From contig CM069445.1 in the NCBI GenBank assembly GCA_035610835.1, positions 79,825,465 to 79,889,464 on the forward strand: a stretch of 64,000 nucleotides of DNA. The letters are read 5' to 3'. The position numbers were made by a program, and so were the translations under genes. Numbering within the stretch: position 1 is the first letter of the stretch; the number at the start of each line of letters is the position of its first letter. The notes below the pieces were generated by a model. It saw only the letters and a program-made list of their open reading frames with translations. It ran no database searches and was not told the DNA's origin. Shown here one piece after another: positions 1 through 15,288 of the stretch. This DNA comes from Ophiura sarsii. Lineage: Eukaryota > Echinodermata > Ophiuroidea > Amphilepidida > Ophiuridae.

Positions 1-3000
1 ATTTATACCGTACTGAAATCAATAGTCAAATATAGAGCCAGCATTGGGAAATCTCCTTAGAGTGATGTCTTCTATACTTTTACATCTGAATTTCCAATTT
101 CAAGACATTTGAGTTGTGAGAGGCAGAGAGGGTAATGAAAAGGTCTTCAACTATCACATTGAAAAGAGATGGCGATTAATGGCTAGTTCATGAATGATAT
201 AGCATTGGTGATTGTAATGCTTTATTATAATACTGCCATCGTTGCTTTCTTTCTTTTTTCTTGCTTGAAAGAAACAAGCTGGCTTTAATAAATGTTTTTA
301 TACTATTATCACACTAGAAACATTAGTTAAATTGACATTATGGGCTTTATACCAATTTTGTCTTGACATAAACCAAATATTTTTCAGCCCAAAAAAGAAG
401 AAGAAAAGATGAAAAAAAGATTTCCCACCGACCGAGCGACCCAATTTTAAATTTCTAGCACTTGAGGGCAACACAACAAAAAATTGTTGGCCTAATTAAT
501 GTCAATTGCATTTTGTGATGGCTATGTGGTTCATGTATAATTTCAAGCTCTCCTGTCACGTAATCTGCCCGCACAATTTCTAAGCAGTCAATCCTCAAGA
601 CTTTAAGTAGGCCATATTATGTACGTCACCAGAATACACACTTGTTAAATGATCTAATTTCATTTTAGCTTCAATATGTTGACTTAAAAAGGGTAGGTGT
701 TCCAACTGCTGGCCTGATTTTCAACTTGAGGTTTTCTAATCTACATGATGGGTATCTATCCTTAAAATAGTCGTATTCCATAGTTTGAGTTGCATATATA
801 ATTCCAATGATTCATATTTAGAAGCATAAGGTGACATGAAATTTGCCCATTGAGTAGTACACAAACTGGCCGGATGGTTAACCACCTATGGCAGTAATAC
901 ACTACTGCATTATGTCTAAATGGAACATATCTTGCATTTGACAGAAATAATGATAACAAAATGGTGTTTTTTTTTCTGATCTATCAAAATATGTTGCTGG
1001 GCAAAAAAAGCTAAGGTGATCGGAACATCCACCTGTAACTAACTTTAGGTAAAATGTCTTCCTTTATATCTATACAAAATATGAGTATAACATTTGTTAT
1101 CAAGCACCACAAGTAATTTTATATATTAAAAAAAACTAAGAATTATGACAAACAATTGATTTGCTCATATTTTTGGCCCAGTATTCTAAGGGAATTGCCC
1201 AGAAAGGGACCCACCCGATATTGATTACAAATATGACCTAGCTAGCTGGCTGTTGTCTGAGCGGCGGAGACACAAATGAATACAGTCAACCATATATACG
1301 CTGTGTATTCAACCAGGTACTTATCCGCGCTGTTACAGAAATGCGATAAAAGTGATTATTTCATGCATCTATTTCTTTTGTTTTCCCGCATATTTCAAAC
1401 AATATGGTGTGTTATATTTTCCTGTCGTTTTCCAATACACATGTCTATATGTTGTCAAAATGTACATAATGTCATGCAGTGCAGACTTAAATGCCACTTA
1501 TTTACTAGAAACCTCAACAATATCAAAGCTACAATGTAAGCTTAAAATCATAAAGAGCCTAATACTGTAATCTACCTTGATCAACCACTTCACCATTGTC
1601 TCCGAGTGTGTAACATAGTATGAGGTCATGGTGTCAACCAGTGCAACACACATAATTACATTTATAAATAGGATAAGACATTTAGTTGTAAAATAATAAT
1701 TCTACCAATTATTTATCCAACAATTCATATTATTTACACAATTTTCCACATTGTTTTGTCATTTTACCTGTTCAGTTCTTGTTTGTCTAACAATTGTCTC
1801 TCTTTTAAATTATCATTTCATTTAATAGGGAAAACACCATGGATTGCAAGAAATCTCAAATGGTGGCCATTTTGAAAAATGAAAAATAAAAAGCCTCTCT
1901 TCCTCCTTTTTTCCCGGAAGAACCCGGACGTGAAACATGGTTTTTTTTAGCCTCATGTGATGCCAATATATATTTCCTAAGCGTGGGGACATCTCCATAT
2001 TTACATTGTTTTAATAGTTTTAGCACCATGTTAATACATATTTCCATTGTTTTAACAGTGTTTAGCACCATCTTTTACACTTTTGAGTATCAAATTCAAA
2101 GCAGATCAGTAGATATTAATGCTGGGATAGGATTGAGAAGAAAACAAATATTTAAAAAATCCATGCGGCCTCAAGCGGCCAGGTACGCGTAACTTTTTTC
2201 TTTTCTTTTTTGGCCTAACATAACAAGTGCTCACTATTTATTCAACTGTCAGTGTAGACATTGTAACAGTCAGTTTTATAATATATCGTGATGGAGATGA
2301 TGGTTCCAGGGAACCTCACAGTATCACTACTTGGTTAAACATTTTTTCCTTCCTGCCTTAAGTGGGCCCACCATTATAGACAGCTGAATATTTGACGTCA
2401 GTTATTTGCTCGTCAACTGTCTACCTTAATGTAGTTCACATAATACTTGTCAAACCCTATTGTAAGATTAGAAGAGAAAGAAATGGTGGATTTTTGTATT
2501 TTGTATCTAACTGCCCAGGTTTCCAGGGGACAAACTAAAAGAATAGTTTTTCTATTTTTACCCGTAATGTGTTAGGAGCTACGCTTCAGAATGAGAAATA
2601 GGTGACACAAAAAAAACTATTCTACTGGCCTAAACGACCCATTTATTTTAGTAATTGGGGTGGGGATGGGGGTGAAGTGGGGATGGGGGTGGGGGGTTCA
2701 CATGCAAAAGAATACAGACCCAAATTAGTTTGTCAAAACATGGTAAACTATTTTACAGATTCTGATCAGCAGCCAATAGAACAGGGGTGGATTTTTAGTG
2801 TGGTGTGTTTGATTGGGGTGGGGGTTTGTTTATTTGTTGTTGTTGTTTTTGTGTGTGTTTTTTGTTTGGTTTTTTTGTGGGGGAGGGGGGTTCATCACCT
2901 TATTGATATATACACAATTATTAAGGCAATGGCAGTTACCGAAACATCCATCAAAAAGTGAGTGCAAATTTCCTTTCATGTGTGACAGGGAACTGTTATC

Positions 3001-3090
3001 GGTAAACTACCAACCCTGATTAATCATTTAAAATTTAAAAAACTAATATTTTCAACTCATCTTCATCTTGAATATCCTATGACAATAGTT
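1..3090. other. SRPK intron, left edge; no gene seen
   Basis: No exon with a credible splice pair or recognisable protein is visible on either strand. The stretch is AT-rich. It holds degenerate pieces of dispersed repeats: a CCGACCGA-containing block near 425-500, and short matches to the GGAACATC end of a MITE family near 1018. A loose duplication around TAGCACCAT occurs near 1990-2075. The next SRPK coding exon downstream of 11067 should be on the minus strand, but I could not find it here, so it probably lies left of the window. Confidence 0.6.
2656..2698 (+). other. G-rich tract, potential G-quadruplex
   Basis: At least five runs of four to six G are separated by one to six bases (GGGGTGGGGATGGGGG and following). 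This fits the usual G4 pattern of four G-runs with short loops. A second G/T-rich block with runs of five and six G follows at 2815-2890. The G-rich strand is plus, which is the template strand of the SRPK gene. Folding is inferred only from composition. Confidence 0.6.
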
Positions 3091-3099
3091 GGTGACAGG

Positions 3100-3330
3100 A
3101 CTTTTAAAATTTAATGTTTGTGCATCAAAGTTAAAGAACAATCTACCTGTAATTCTGCAGTCTGTGTCTGTAATAGTGCCTTCAAGAAGCCACTCAAGAC
3201 ATATTTGTTCCCCATCTAATATTGTTCTATATATCATTATTGTGTTAACTTACGTTATTTGTATTTTTATTGTAAGCTCCTTGAGCCTCCAGGGAGGGGA
3301 ATAGGGCATTACAAATACTTGTTGTATATA
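3100..3330 (+). mobile_element. 3' end remnant of a CR1/Jockey-like LINE
   Basis: Plus-strand reading gives the C-terminal block usual for these reverse-transcriptase ORFs. KLKNNLPVILQSV is in one frame, and after a frameshift AFKKPLKTYLFPI followed by a stop at 3217-3219 is in another. An AT-rich 3' untranslated tail follows to about 3330. Such NLP...FKKxLKTxLF endings are characteristic of 5'-truncated LINE copies. The frameshift and the missing catalytic domain mark it as dead. The fold-back element at 3381 begins just after it. Confidence 0.65.
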
Positions 3331-4225
3331 TACATGTATGTATGTAAAGAGGAGTTTTATGAAAAATTGGCACCAAATTAGAGGCTGATCGGTTAAAGGT
3401 TAACATGGTTATGAAAAAATAAATTTCTCATTTTGATATTGATAGGTACCTCACAATGTTGGACAATATCTAGGCTATCTGAAACTGCATTTAAAAAATT
3501 TAAAAAATGCGGTACGTTCGCGGAACAGTCCATTATTGTCCAAGGGGTGAAAACAAGATGCGTCACGGACGGACATTTTAGTTCAAATTCATCATGCTAT
3601 ATTTTTATGTTAATGTAACATTTTCAGAGTTTTGTGATGTAATGTTGATAGCTGACACACTTTTCCATCAAATAAGATAAATATTTGGGAAAAAAGTTCT
3701 GGGGCAGTTATATCGCTAGACTTGCGTTAACATTTTGATGTTTTGCTGTCCGTCCGTGACACAAAAAAAGTTTAAAAGTTTTTAAACTAATTTCAAGGAC
3801 AAAGTTAAAAAATAAAAACATAGTGAAGTATCTCCCTCATATGTATTCTTTCCCATGTAGGAGTATTAATTAATTAGGGCAGGCATAAATTAGTTAAATC
3901 TTTAATTAAAAGTTGTCACGGACGGACACAAATTTTGTCACGGACGGACACTGTTAGCTACTGTTCAGTTCTGAGCACACAAGCAAAGCTGAATACCACC
4001 CCTCTTACCATTAAATGAACTAGTCCATACAGGTATGCCCTTTATGCAAATGATTAGGTTTGCTACAGCAGTGAGCACATGTTATGATGCTCACCAGGTG
4101 CACTGTAAAATTACTTGAAGTCAAATGAAGTCATTTGCTTATTTGCGCATTTGTGAATGCTCAGCAGATCTTCTTTGGTGAATCTGTAGTATAGCTTGCG
4201 CTTGTTAACCTTACTGCCTGTACAT

Positions 4226-4584
4226 CAGGCATTCTCAACTGGTGGCGCGCGCGCGCTACTTGTGGCGCATCAAGGTATTCTAAGTGGCGCGAGAGTGGTT
4301 AAAATTTGTTTTTAAAAAAATCATATCATGATATAGCCAGATTTCATAGGCATAAGTATGATGATCAGATGTATAAATACAGCAATTTTTCCGCGCTACG
4401 CGCGCATATGTCTCAAAAGAGTAATATTAGTTATTATGCTGCCTACATATGTTAAAATAGTTTGAAATTAATGTTATAAAGAGAATTTTGCCATGGTAAA
4501 TTTTATAAAAATTTGACCAAATGGAGCTTCAACAGGTTAGTTACCAAACTGTGGCGCATCAGTTAATCTAGTTGAGAAAGCCTG
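4226..4584. mobile_element. hAT MITE (Charlie-like ends), nested
   Basis: The terminal inverted repeats are CAGGCATTCTCAACTGG on the left and, complemented, CAGGCTTTCTCAACTAG on the right. A perfect 8-bp duplication, CTGTACAT, flanks it at 4218-4225 and 4585-4592. An 8-bp target duplication with CAGG..TTCTCAAC ends is the hAT signature. The element is 359 bp, has no ORF, and begins with CG-rich GGTGGCGCG blocks. It landed in the spacer between the arms of the fold-back element, so it is the younger insertion. Confidence 0.92.
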
Positions 4585-5570
4585 CTGTACATGCTGAAAT
4601 AATGCTTGCAAATATAAGGGGTAGCATGAGATCAGTTAAAAGACACTGTTTAAAATTGCCCCATATAATAAGTGTATGTTAAATAAAAGCAAGTAACAGC
4701 ATTGAAATCAGAAAGTATCATTGGAAACGTTAGCACAAATTTAATTTTAAGCTTTGCACTATCAAAAGTTGCAGGCTTTTTCTTCATGAAACTTTGAAAA
4801 ACTCAAAACACGGTTGGATGCCTACATGTATCCATCCATATCACTAACCTTTAATTACACAATTAATTGAACAAAAACTTATCAAAGAAGGGTCAAAATT
4901 GTTTTAAAAAGTTGTATCACAGCATACAGTCTTTTACACAATTAATCAAACAAAATTTATCAAAGACGGGTCAAAATTGTTTTACAAAGTTGTACAGCAT
5001 ACAGTCTATTTATATGATGCAGCAGGTCTATCTCTTGCCATTTATGGTAAGAGGGGCAGGATTCAGTTTGGCATTTGTACTCAGAACTGAATAATGTCCG
5101 TCCGTGACAAAATTTGTGTCCGTCCGTGACAAAATTTGTGTCCGTCCGTGACAACTTTTAATCACTGATTTAACTTATTTATTGACGCCATTGTTAAGTT
5201 TCATTTCTACATGAGAAAGGGGGTATATAGGGGAGATAGCCTCACTATGTTTTTATTTTTTCTCTCTTTCCTTGAAAAAAGTTGTAAAACTTTAAAACTT
5301 TTTTTGCGTCACGGACGGACAGCTCTGCATCAAAATGTTATCACAAGGGCAGGGTAATTACTTCCCAGAACTTTTTGTCTAAAATATATTTCTTATTTAA
5401 TGGATAAATGTGCCATCTATCAATTTTTAATTAAAAAAATTGAAAAGGTTTCATTAACATAAAATATGGCACGGTCAACTTCTACTACGAATGTCCGTCA
5501 ATGACGCATCTTGTTTCTACCCCTTGGGCAATAATGGACTGTTCCGAAAACTTTTCCGCAATTTTTCTCC

Positions 5571-6111
5571 TGTAAAAAATAAATCTGTTTTCAAATGCTG
5601 TGTATCAAACCATGTATCTCACTTACTATTTGACCTGGAAAGCTTGAGGAATATGGAATTGTTTAAATAGAAATTAAGAAGAAGTACTAAAGGTCCGGAG
5701 AACCCTATTTCTATCTTGTCCGTAGTGTTGGAAAAAGACTAATATCTTGACTGCTTTTTTTTACTAAGACTGAAAATTCATGACTTAACATTTTTCTTAC
5801 TATTTTGTAAGTATTTGATACCATTTTGTCATACTAGAGTGTAAATAAGTGGCAATTTCAAAGTTTTTTATGTAGTTAACATTTGTGTCCGTCCGTGACG
5901 CTCAAAAATGTCCGTCCGTGACAAAGTTTGTTACCCTACAGCTGTAAAAAATAAGAAATATTTTCAAATGCTGTGTATCAGATATTCAAACCATGTATCT
6001 TACTTACTATTTGACCTGGAAAGCATTGGGGAATATGGAGTTGACTAGATAGAAATTAAAAAGAAGCACTAAAAGGTAGAGAACCCTATTTCTATCTAGT
6101 CCGTCCGTGAC
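5571..6111 (+). repeat. Internal direct duplication in the fold-back element
   Basis: The stretch 5571-5720 recurs imperfectly at 5943-6105. Both contain CTGTAAAAAATAA, AAATGCTGTGTATCA, ACTTACTATTTGACCTGGAA and GAACCCTATTTCTATCT. The second copy ends in an intact GTCCGTCCGTGAC motif at 6099, whereas the first has decayed to GTCCGTAGTG. This lengthens the right side of the element relative to the left. Confidence 0.8.
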
Positions 6112-6418
6112 ACAAACATTTCCGTCGTTCTATTTTTAGTAACAAACCACACCTTATTTTTTTGTGTGTATTTCAATAAAGTTGATGATTCTCTATAACA
6201 TTAAACATAAAAAGTTGAATAAATGTCAGTAGTTACTTTTTACAAACTGTTTTTCGCTCATGTTTTGCACATACGTCCGTCCATGACAAACCGATCAGCC
6301 TCATTAGTTAAAATATTCATCTGCATGTTTACACCTACATGGCCAAACCGGGAGATGCACTGGAAAGCTTACGGCAAGCATCCTCTGAGGTAAGAGGACT
6401 AGAATTTAGTTAACATTT

Positions 6419-6533
6419 AACAATGATCATGTTTCCATGACACATTAAAACACATTAACAATGATCATGTTTCCATGACACATTAAAACACATTAACAAT
6501 GATCATGTTTCCATGACACATTAAAACACATTA
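6419..6533 (+). repeat. Tandem repeat, 38 bp x 3
   Basis: Three essentially identical units start at 6419, 6457 and 6495 (AACAATGATCATGTTTCC... ACACATT). The period is exactly 38 bp with no spacers. The near-identity implies recent duplication by slippage or unequal exchange. Confidence 0.93.
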
Positions 6534-8885
6534 GTCAACTAGATTCTATTTCATCATGCCTCAAAGCCTAGAGTATTTAAATGAATCATCGTGCGATGAC
6601 AGTATCAGGTATGAACATTAATTTTATGAAATAGTCACATTTGAGACAGGAGTGTGAGTGTGATCATACATGTGTGCATATAAAATGCTGTAGAAAATGT
6701 ACGACTGAATACTGGATACTGGCTCTTTCCACTTGTCCCATCAAAAGTGTTTTCTTTTTTCAAGACCTGTAGCTAATGGTTGTCAATGGGAAACCAAACC
6801 CTCTGGCATAACACTGGAATAACTCAACTATCCAGGCCTCATCAACTCAATCTTGAAATTCAATAGTGGACAAAATAAACCAGTAACGAAAAACATTAAA
6901 AAAGCCAACAAATTCACAAACACCCTCAAGACGCCCATTCTTGGTTCCATCCATACTTTCATATCAAATCATGATTTAGCACAAACTAGCCAATTGTTCA
7001 ATTCAATTTCCTCAGCTGAGCGTCTATTCATCTCCTTTGCCAGAGATAAAGATTGTTGTAGCAGTATTTTCCTTGCCGATGGCATTATCTGCTGCAATTG
7101 TGGCAAATTGACCTTGTAATATCGACGTCACCTGCGTTCCATCCTTGACAATTATCTGCTCCATGCAGAAAATGAAATTGATCCGGGTTCAGGTAAAGTG
7201 TAATATGACCATACTGAAATGGTAAGGGTAAAAGAAACGTGCCGGCTATACCCAGACAGGCAACGATATTTATTTTAAATATATTATTACAGCATACAGG
7301 TTTCCCTGTTTGTCACTTTAGTGGCTAACTCGAGATGGTTTAACTATGCATGCATATACGGAGGCAATTTGTTATCGTACTCGTAGACATAGACAACGCT
7401 CCAAACCTATACACTGTGTACATTCCAATTAAACTGTATTGATAATCAGCAACAGGAAGCAATTCGTATCAAATTGATCATGGAAATTGGGTCATATATA
7501 CACTTTACTTCGCAAGTAGTTTATCATGACAACAGTTCACAATGTTAATTTTGAATAATACAGCTCAGCCAAGAATGTCTTCTTAACTCCATTTCAATTA
7601 ATCTCCTTAAATTGAACTTTCAGGAAGATGAATGTTTAATGATATTTGTATATTATATTATTTAGAAATGCACAGACTACTTGAGAAAATAGGTTACAAC
7701 CAATGCATTACATGAATTCTAAGCATGGTTTAAAAATATCATCTTGGATTCTAAACCAAAGCAGTGAAATCTGAAATCAAAGCTTTTTGGATTAAAATAC
7801 AACCCCTTTTTTTACATGTCCCTGTATAAACAATCAATGTTCTGGGAAGCGAAGTATAATGGGCCGATCCCCATTTTGTCATTCCTTTCCCAAATGTACC
7901 ACATTGTCTGCCCAAAATTGTGTATCCACTTAATATTGTTAAGCGTGGTTGGTATCAGATAACCATTTTGATAAGTGCATTTTTATGTACCAATCCCCTT
8001 TTCCTCTCAATTGCTACCACAATATACATCTAGGGCAGAGATACATGCCGAAACTTGTTGCCAAGCACTACAATAGTTTTGAAATTCCAACACTCCATCA
8101 CTGACTCTTTGTAGCTGCGTCAATGGTGATGTAACTTGCTATCTACTGCTGATAGCAACTAGTTAGATGAAGGAATCTATGCCGTGGGGAAACTGTGCAC
8201 TGTGTGTGTATGCTCACACAGCTGAATCTGTACTTAAATTATTGGCGTACATGAATTATTTGTGTCGCATACATTTTCGGGGTGGGGGAGTGGGGTGTAG
8301 ATTCACAATTTCACATGAAGTAGAAAAATTGTCATGTGTTGTATGCCCTGTGTTGTATACCTGTATTGTATGCCTGGGACTTACTGACTAGCTGGTTCAG
8401 TATTTACTGTTTAATGTACAAGTTGTTAAATGGTGAATTGGTTATCTTTATTTTGTTGTATGTCAGTACATGTTGTCTTTTTCCATTGCAATTCAATTGA
8501 TTTAATTAATAATTTGTTATTTTATCAGCAGCATTACAAATCATTAATTTATATTAATGACTTATTGATCAGAATATGCTTGATTGAACAACAAAAAGAC
8601 ACAAACTGAGCTTGAAATAAATGAAGACAATAAACTTAATGCATGGCAGCAGGCATGATTGATAGTGATTCTTTGTTAAAAATAGGAAATGGTGAACAAA
8701 TCTGAAAACAGCATAAAACCCCACAAGGCCCCAAATCAGGCTGAAAATAGATAAACTGCGTACATTTTCACTTTAAAAAGTAGGATTTCCTATTTAAATT
8801 AGAAAATGATCATGTCTGTGGTAGGGAACAGTGTAAGTTGGAAGCAAGCCTGAAATGAAATCTGCCTTGACCAGAAGCTACCTTT
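6534..8885. other. Intronic sequence, nothing recognised
   Basis: About 2.3 kb between the tandem repeat and the hAT MITE at 8894. An 88-codon open frame lies at 6853-7119 on the plus strand; it has cysteines near its end, but I recognise no family. No splice-bounded exon is convincing. Confidence 0.55.
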
Positions 8886-8893
8886 CTTTAGGC

Positions 8894-9265
8894 CAGGGCT
8901 GGAAAAAATGTTTTTTCCCTGCAAGGGAGTTGCTGTTTCCCGCGAACCATCGCGCCGCGCGAAGCGGCGCCAGGGGGGAGTCTAAGGGGGGATGTGCCCC
9001 CCTGAGAGGGTAGCGCTTTTTGAAAAATGAGACTGCGATTGGCGCGATTTGGTGCAACTTTTTTGGCAATTTAAAACAATTTGCAATAAGGTCCAATTGA
9101 TGCTATTTTGTGCATCATTTTATTTAATATCGGCTGTATTGCTCTATACTGTGAAAAAAAAAATAAATAAATAAATAAATAAATTGGGGGGGGGGGGGAT
9201 TTCCCGCGAGATGGCCATATTTCCCGGCAAGGAGCTTGCCGTTTTGCCGGATTTTTCCAGCCCTG
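8894..9265. mobile_element. hAT MITE, CAGGGCTGGAAAAA family
   Basis: The ends are CAGGGCTGGAAAAA at 8894 and its complement TTTTTCCAGCCCTG at 9252-9265. A perfect 8-bp target duplication, CTTTAGGC, is at 8886-8893 and 9266-9273. The 372-bp body has no ORF. It includes a CG-rich start (CGCGCCGCGCGAAGCGGCGC), an (AAAT)n stretch and a 13-G run at 9186-9198. The right half (GGTCCAATTGATGC, GGAGCTTGCCG) is shared with the element at 56268-57514, so both belong to one family. Confidence 0.95.
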
Positions 9266-9273
9266 CTTTAGGC

Positions 9274-9640
9274 CAACAAAAAAAATGTTTGGTTGCCCTC
9301 CGCGACCGTCCCAAAAATGGCGAAATTCGCCGGTCGCTTTTTTAATTTTTAATTTTTTTAAAATATTTTTCTCAACACATAAAATCGAAAATAGCTGTTA
9401 ATATTTTCTCCCAACGATTCCTCAAAAACATTTGGAGCGTTTTGAAACTACAATGTATTGGTTTTCAGCAGTAAAATACTGCTACAAAGTCGTCAAAATA
9501 TTCAACTATTTTTGTTCGCACATTTTGTACTCCCATGACCACAAAAACGCCCTATTTTTTTTTATAAAAAGGATCGACCTACCGACCCTCCAAAAGTTTG
9601 CCCTCTGAAAACACCTTTTTTTTTTGCCTTATCAAGTAGA
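9274..9640. mobile_element. Degenerate AT-rich MITE with GTTGCCCTC / CCGACC motifs
   Basis: The left part contains ATGTTTGGTTGCCCTCCGCG. The right part contains CCGACCCTCC and GCCCTCTGAAAACACC and ends in a T-run with GCCTT, a loose inverted match to the left end. Similar motif mixtures recur near 425-500, 12450-12520, 38748-38902, 40110-40130, 40560-40610 and 58935-58970, so this looks like an old dispersed family. No target duplication could be read. Confidence 0.4.
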
Positions 9641-9656
9641 TCCTGACTCTACTTTG

Positions 9657-9858
9657 CAGGGTTACAATTTCGGCGAGAATCCAATAATCTATTCTCGCAG
9701 AGATTCTCCTACACAATTCCAGGAGAATACAAATAGATTCTCATAAACTTTTTAGGTTTATACACAAAGTAAATGGATGAGAATCTAAGGATTCTCATAA
9801 CATTATCTGACGCGATTCTAAATAGATTCTCACAGCATGCAAAGAACTTCTAACCCTG
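9657..9858. mobile_element. Small MITE, CAGGGTTA ends, repeated GATTCTC motif
   Basis: The ends are CAGGGTTA at 9657-9664 and TAACCCTG at 9851-9858. CTTTG directly flanks both sides (9652-9656 and 9859-9863), a possible 5-bp target duplication. Within 202 bp, the palindromic pair GAGAATCTA / TAGATTCTC and variants occur at least seven times. The short duplication leaves the superfamily open; hAT-like ends are present, but an 8-bp repeat is not. Confidence 0.7.
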
Positions 9859-9863
9859 CTTTG

Positions 9864-13567
<3,704 letters not shown>

Positions 13568-13800
13568 GGAGAATGGGAGCCTCATAGTTATCGAGTTACC
13601 CCACTGCAGTATTTACCAGAGATCTATCAACTTTAGTTATACTATGTGTAATCCCATAGAGCATGGTGTGAAGGGTAAAGAGAGAATGTGAGCCTCATAG
13701 TTATCGAGTTACCCCACTGCAGAATTTACCAGAGATCTATCAACTTTAGTTAAATACTATGTGTTATCCCATAGAGCGTGGTGTGAAGGGTAAAGAGAGA
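13568..13800 (+). repeat. Tandem duplication, ~113 bp x 2
   Basis: The unit beginning GAGCCTCATAGTTATCGAG starts at 13577 and again at 13690. Copies differ by a few substitutions and a 2-bp indel (AGTTATACTATG against AGTTAAATACTATG). Both end in GTGAAGGGTAAAGAGAGA. There is no coding content. Confidence 0.93.
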
Positions 13801-14427
13801 GCTACGTTACAAATGATTCCCCAGCAATGCACTGTACAACGCAGAGAACTCCTTAATGGAATGTCTCGTACCTGCAATGGGTCCATTTGCGATGTGATAA
13901 CAGCTCAATTATTCCCTGAACAGTAAACTAGGCCACATATATATGACAAGTTTCAGCTTGTAATTTTTCTAAAATAGATTTAATATTTGAGGTATTTTTA
14001 CATCTCAATGTGTCATTATGATGCATTGAGAATAATTTCAGTTGGCAGTTAATTTGGAGTGTCAATGCAATGTACTTCGGTTTCTACTCAATGTTCATCT
14101 TTTAGTTTTTGTCACTTTCAATTGAACCAAAATGCAATTAATTTTGTTAATCTACGTTCATCATTTTAACAGTGAAATCAGTCAAACAAAATCTTAATGC
14201 CCCTTAAAATTGACAGGGGTTTTATGATATTTGGCCTAATTTTAACTACTTTATGCAAATGAATTAACATATTTTGTGCGAAATAAATGTAATAAGTTTG
14301 TTCTTCAGCCTGGCTCACCCCTTACGTCCATCAAGTTCAGTCACCGTACGCGTAACTGTTGTCCAGATAATCAGCTTACAAGGCCTGGGATGAGAGATCA
14401 CGGACAGCAACCTCACGGAAAAGCAAT
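13801..14427. other. Intronic, nothing recognised
   Basis: AT-rich sequence without repeat ends or exon signals that I can support. Confidence 0.5.
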
Positions 14428-14777
14428 TACCATATTCACTCCATTAAACGCCCCGATTTCGACTTGTTCACATCGCTGAAGAGATTAATTTTTTGCTATA
14501 CTAGCGTTCAGACTCCCTAAGTTGCTCAAATATAATTTTCCTATACCACACTGTGTTTAGCATCACTTGCTACATCGCTCGTTGTCGTTCCTAGAACATG
14601 AATTACGCCGCATCCCGCATCATATTTGGACCGATTTTCTCACAAAAAGGTATTCATCTCATGATAGGCAAATTTGTATTTTAGAACAAGAAAAGTAAAT
14701 TTCACGTACCACGTTTATCAAATTTGTATGGGGGACATAGGGATTTTCCGGGGGCGTTTAATGAAGTAAATACGGTA
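14428..14777. mobile_element. MITE with TACCGTATTTACT..CATTAAACGCCCC ends
   Basis: The left end reads TACCATATTCACTCCATTAA then ACGCCCC. The complement of the right end reads TACCGTATTTACTTCATTAA then ACGCCCC. Terminal repeats are therefore about 27 bp with four mismatches, and TA is present at both outer edges. The 350-bp body has no ORF. TA duplication and end shape suggest Tc1/mariner-type mobilisation; the family name is not recognised. Confidence 0.8.
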
Positions 14778-15288
14778 TTAGGCCTTTATCTCAACCTTAC
14801 ACTTACAGGCACGATTAATTTAACTAAAAAAACAAAATATTTGTCTAAATGGCTCAAAATACAAAATATGTGTGATATAAGACACAGATTTGTTAAGAAA
14901 GTCCCTGTTAAACTGCTGCAGAGAAACAAATGTAAAGCTTCGTCCTGTAGACAGGCTGGTGACCGCAGTGTCTGATATTTATGAGATGAAATCTACACCG
15001 ATTACTAGTTTGACTGAAGGTGCTCTTCTTTTACATTCCTAATAGATATTGCATGTTCAATGTGAAATAGGATCAAGATTCATAAGATATGTCGCTCGCT
15101 TACTTCCATAGCATGACCGCATGGAACGAATAACAACTTCAATTTCCCACAGGGGTTCAACAACTTGTCAACTGTCAATGAAATGATAACATTTTATGAA
15201 CATTGTATTCAAGGGAATAAAAATTTAAAAGGGCCAAATCTGGTTGGAACTTTCCATTCTGAATATATTATAGTTTAAATCTTCTTGA
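14778..15288. other. Intronic, nothing recognised
   Basis: About 500 bp without repeat ends, exon signals or RNA genes that I can support. Confidence 0.5.

Larger units (their letters stand above)
3381..6302. mobile_element. Fold-back DNA transposon, non-autonomous, 13-mer rich
   Basis: The termini are a perfect 14-bp inverted repeat: GAGGCTGATCGGTT at 3381-3394 and its complement at 6289-6302. The flanking 4-mer ATTA at 3377-3380 and 6303-6306 may be the target duplication. Behind the ends are long imperfect inverted arms, about 3480-4015 against 5030-5570. The 13-mer GTCCGTCCGTGAC occurs 13 times on one strand or the other: starts 3562, 3748, 3915, 3937, 5096, 5118, 5140, 5308, 5887, 5910 and 6099 are perfect, 5493 and 6275 degenerate. 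No transposase ORF is present. Repeated subterminal motifs of this kind are usual transposase binding sites, so that role is inferred here. The spacer carries a nested hAT MITE at 4226-4584. The superfamily is not recognised. Confidence 0.85.

Noticed and set aside
2602..2961. 119-codon plus-strand frame
   Set aside because: Glycine/valine-rich because it crosses G/T-rich low-complexity DNA; no domain.
6419..6533. 38-bp repeats resembling a CRISPR array
   Set aside because: The repeats are directly adjacent with no unique spacers, and the window is animal DNA; it is a simple tandem repeat.
6853..7119. 88-codon frame with cysteines near its end
   Set aside because: Could be a decayed transposon protein, but no domain is recognisable and it stops early.
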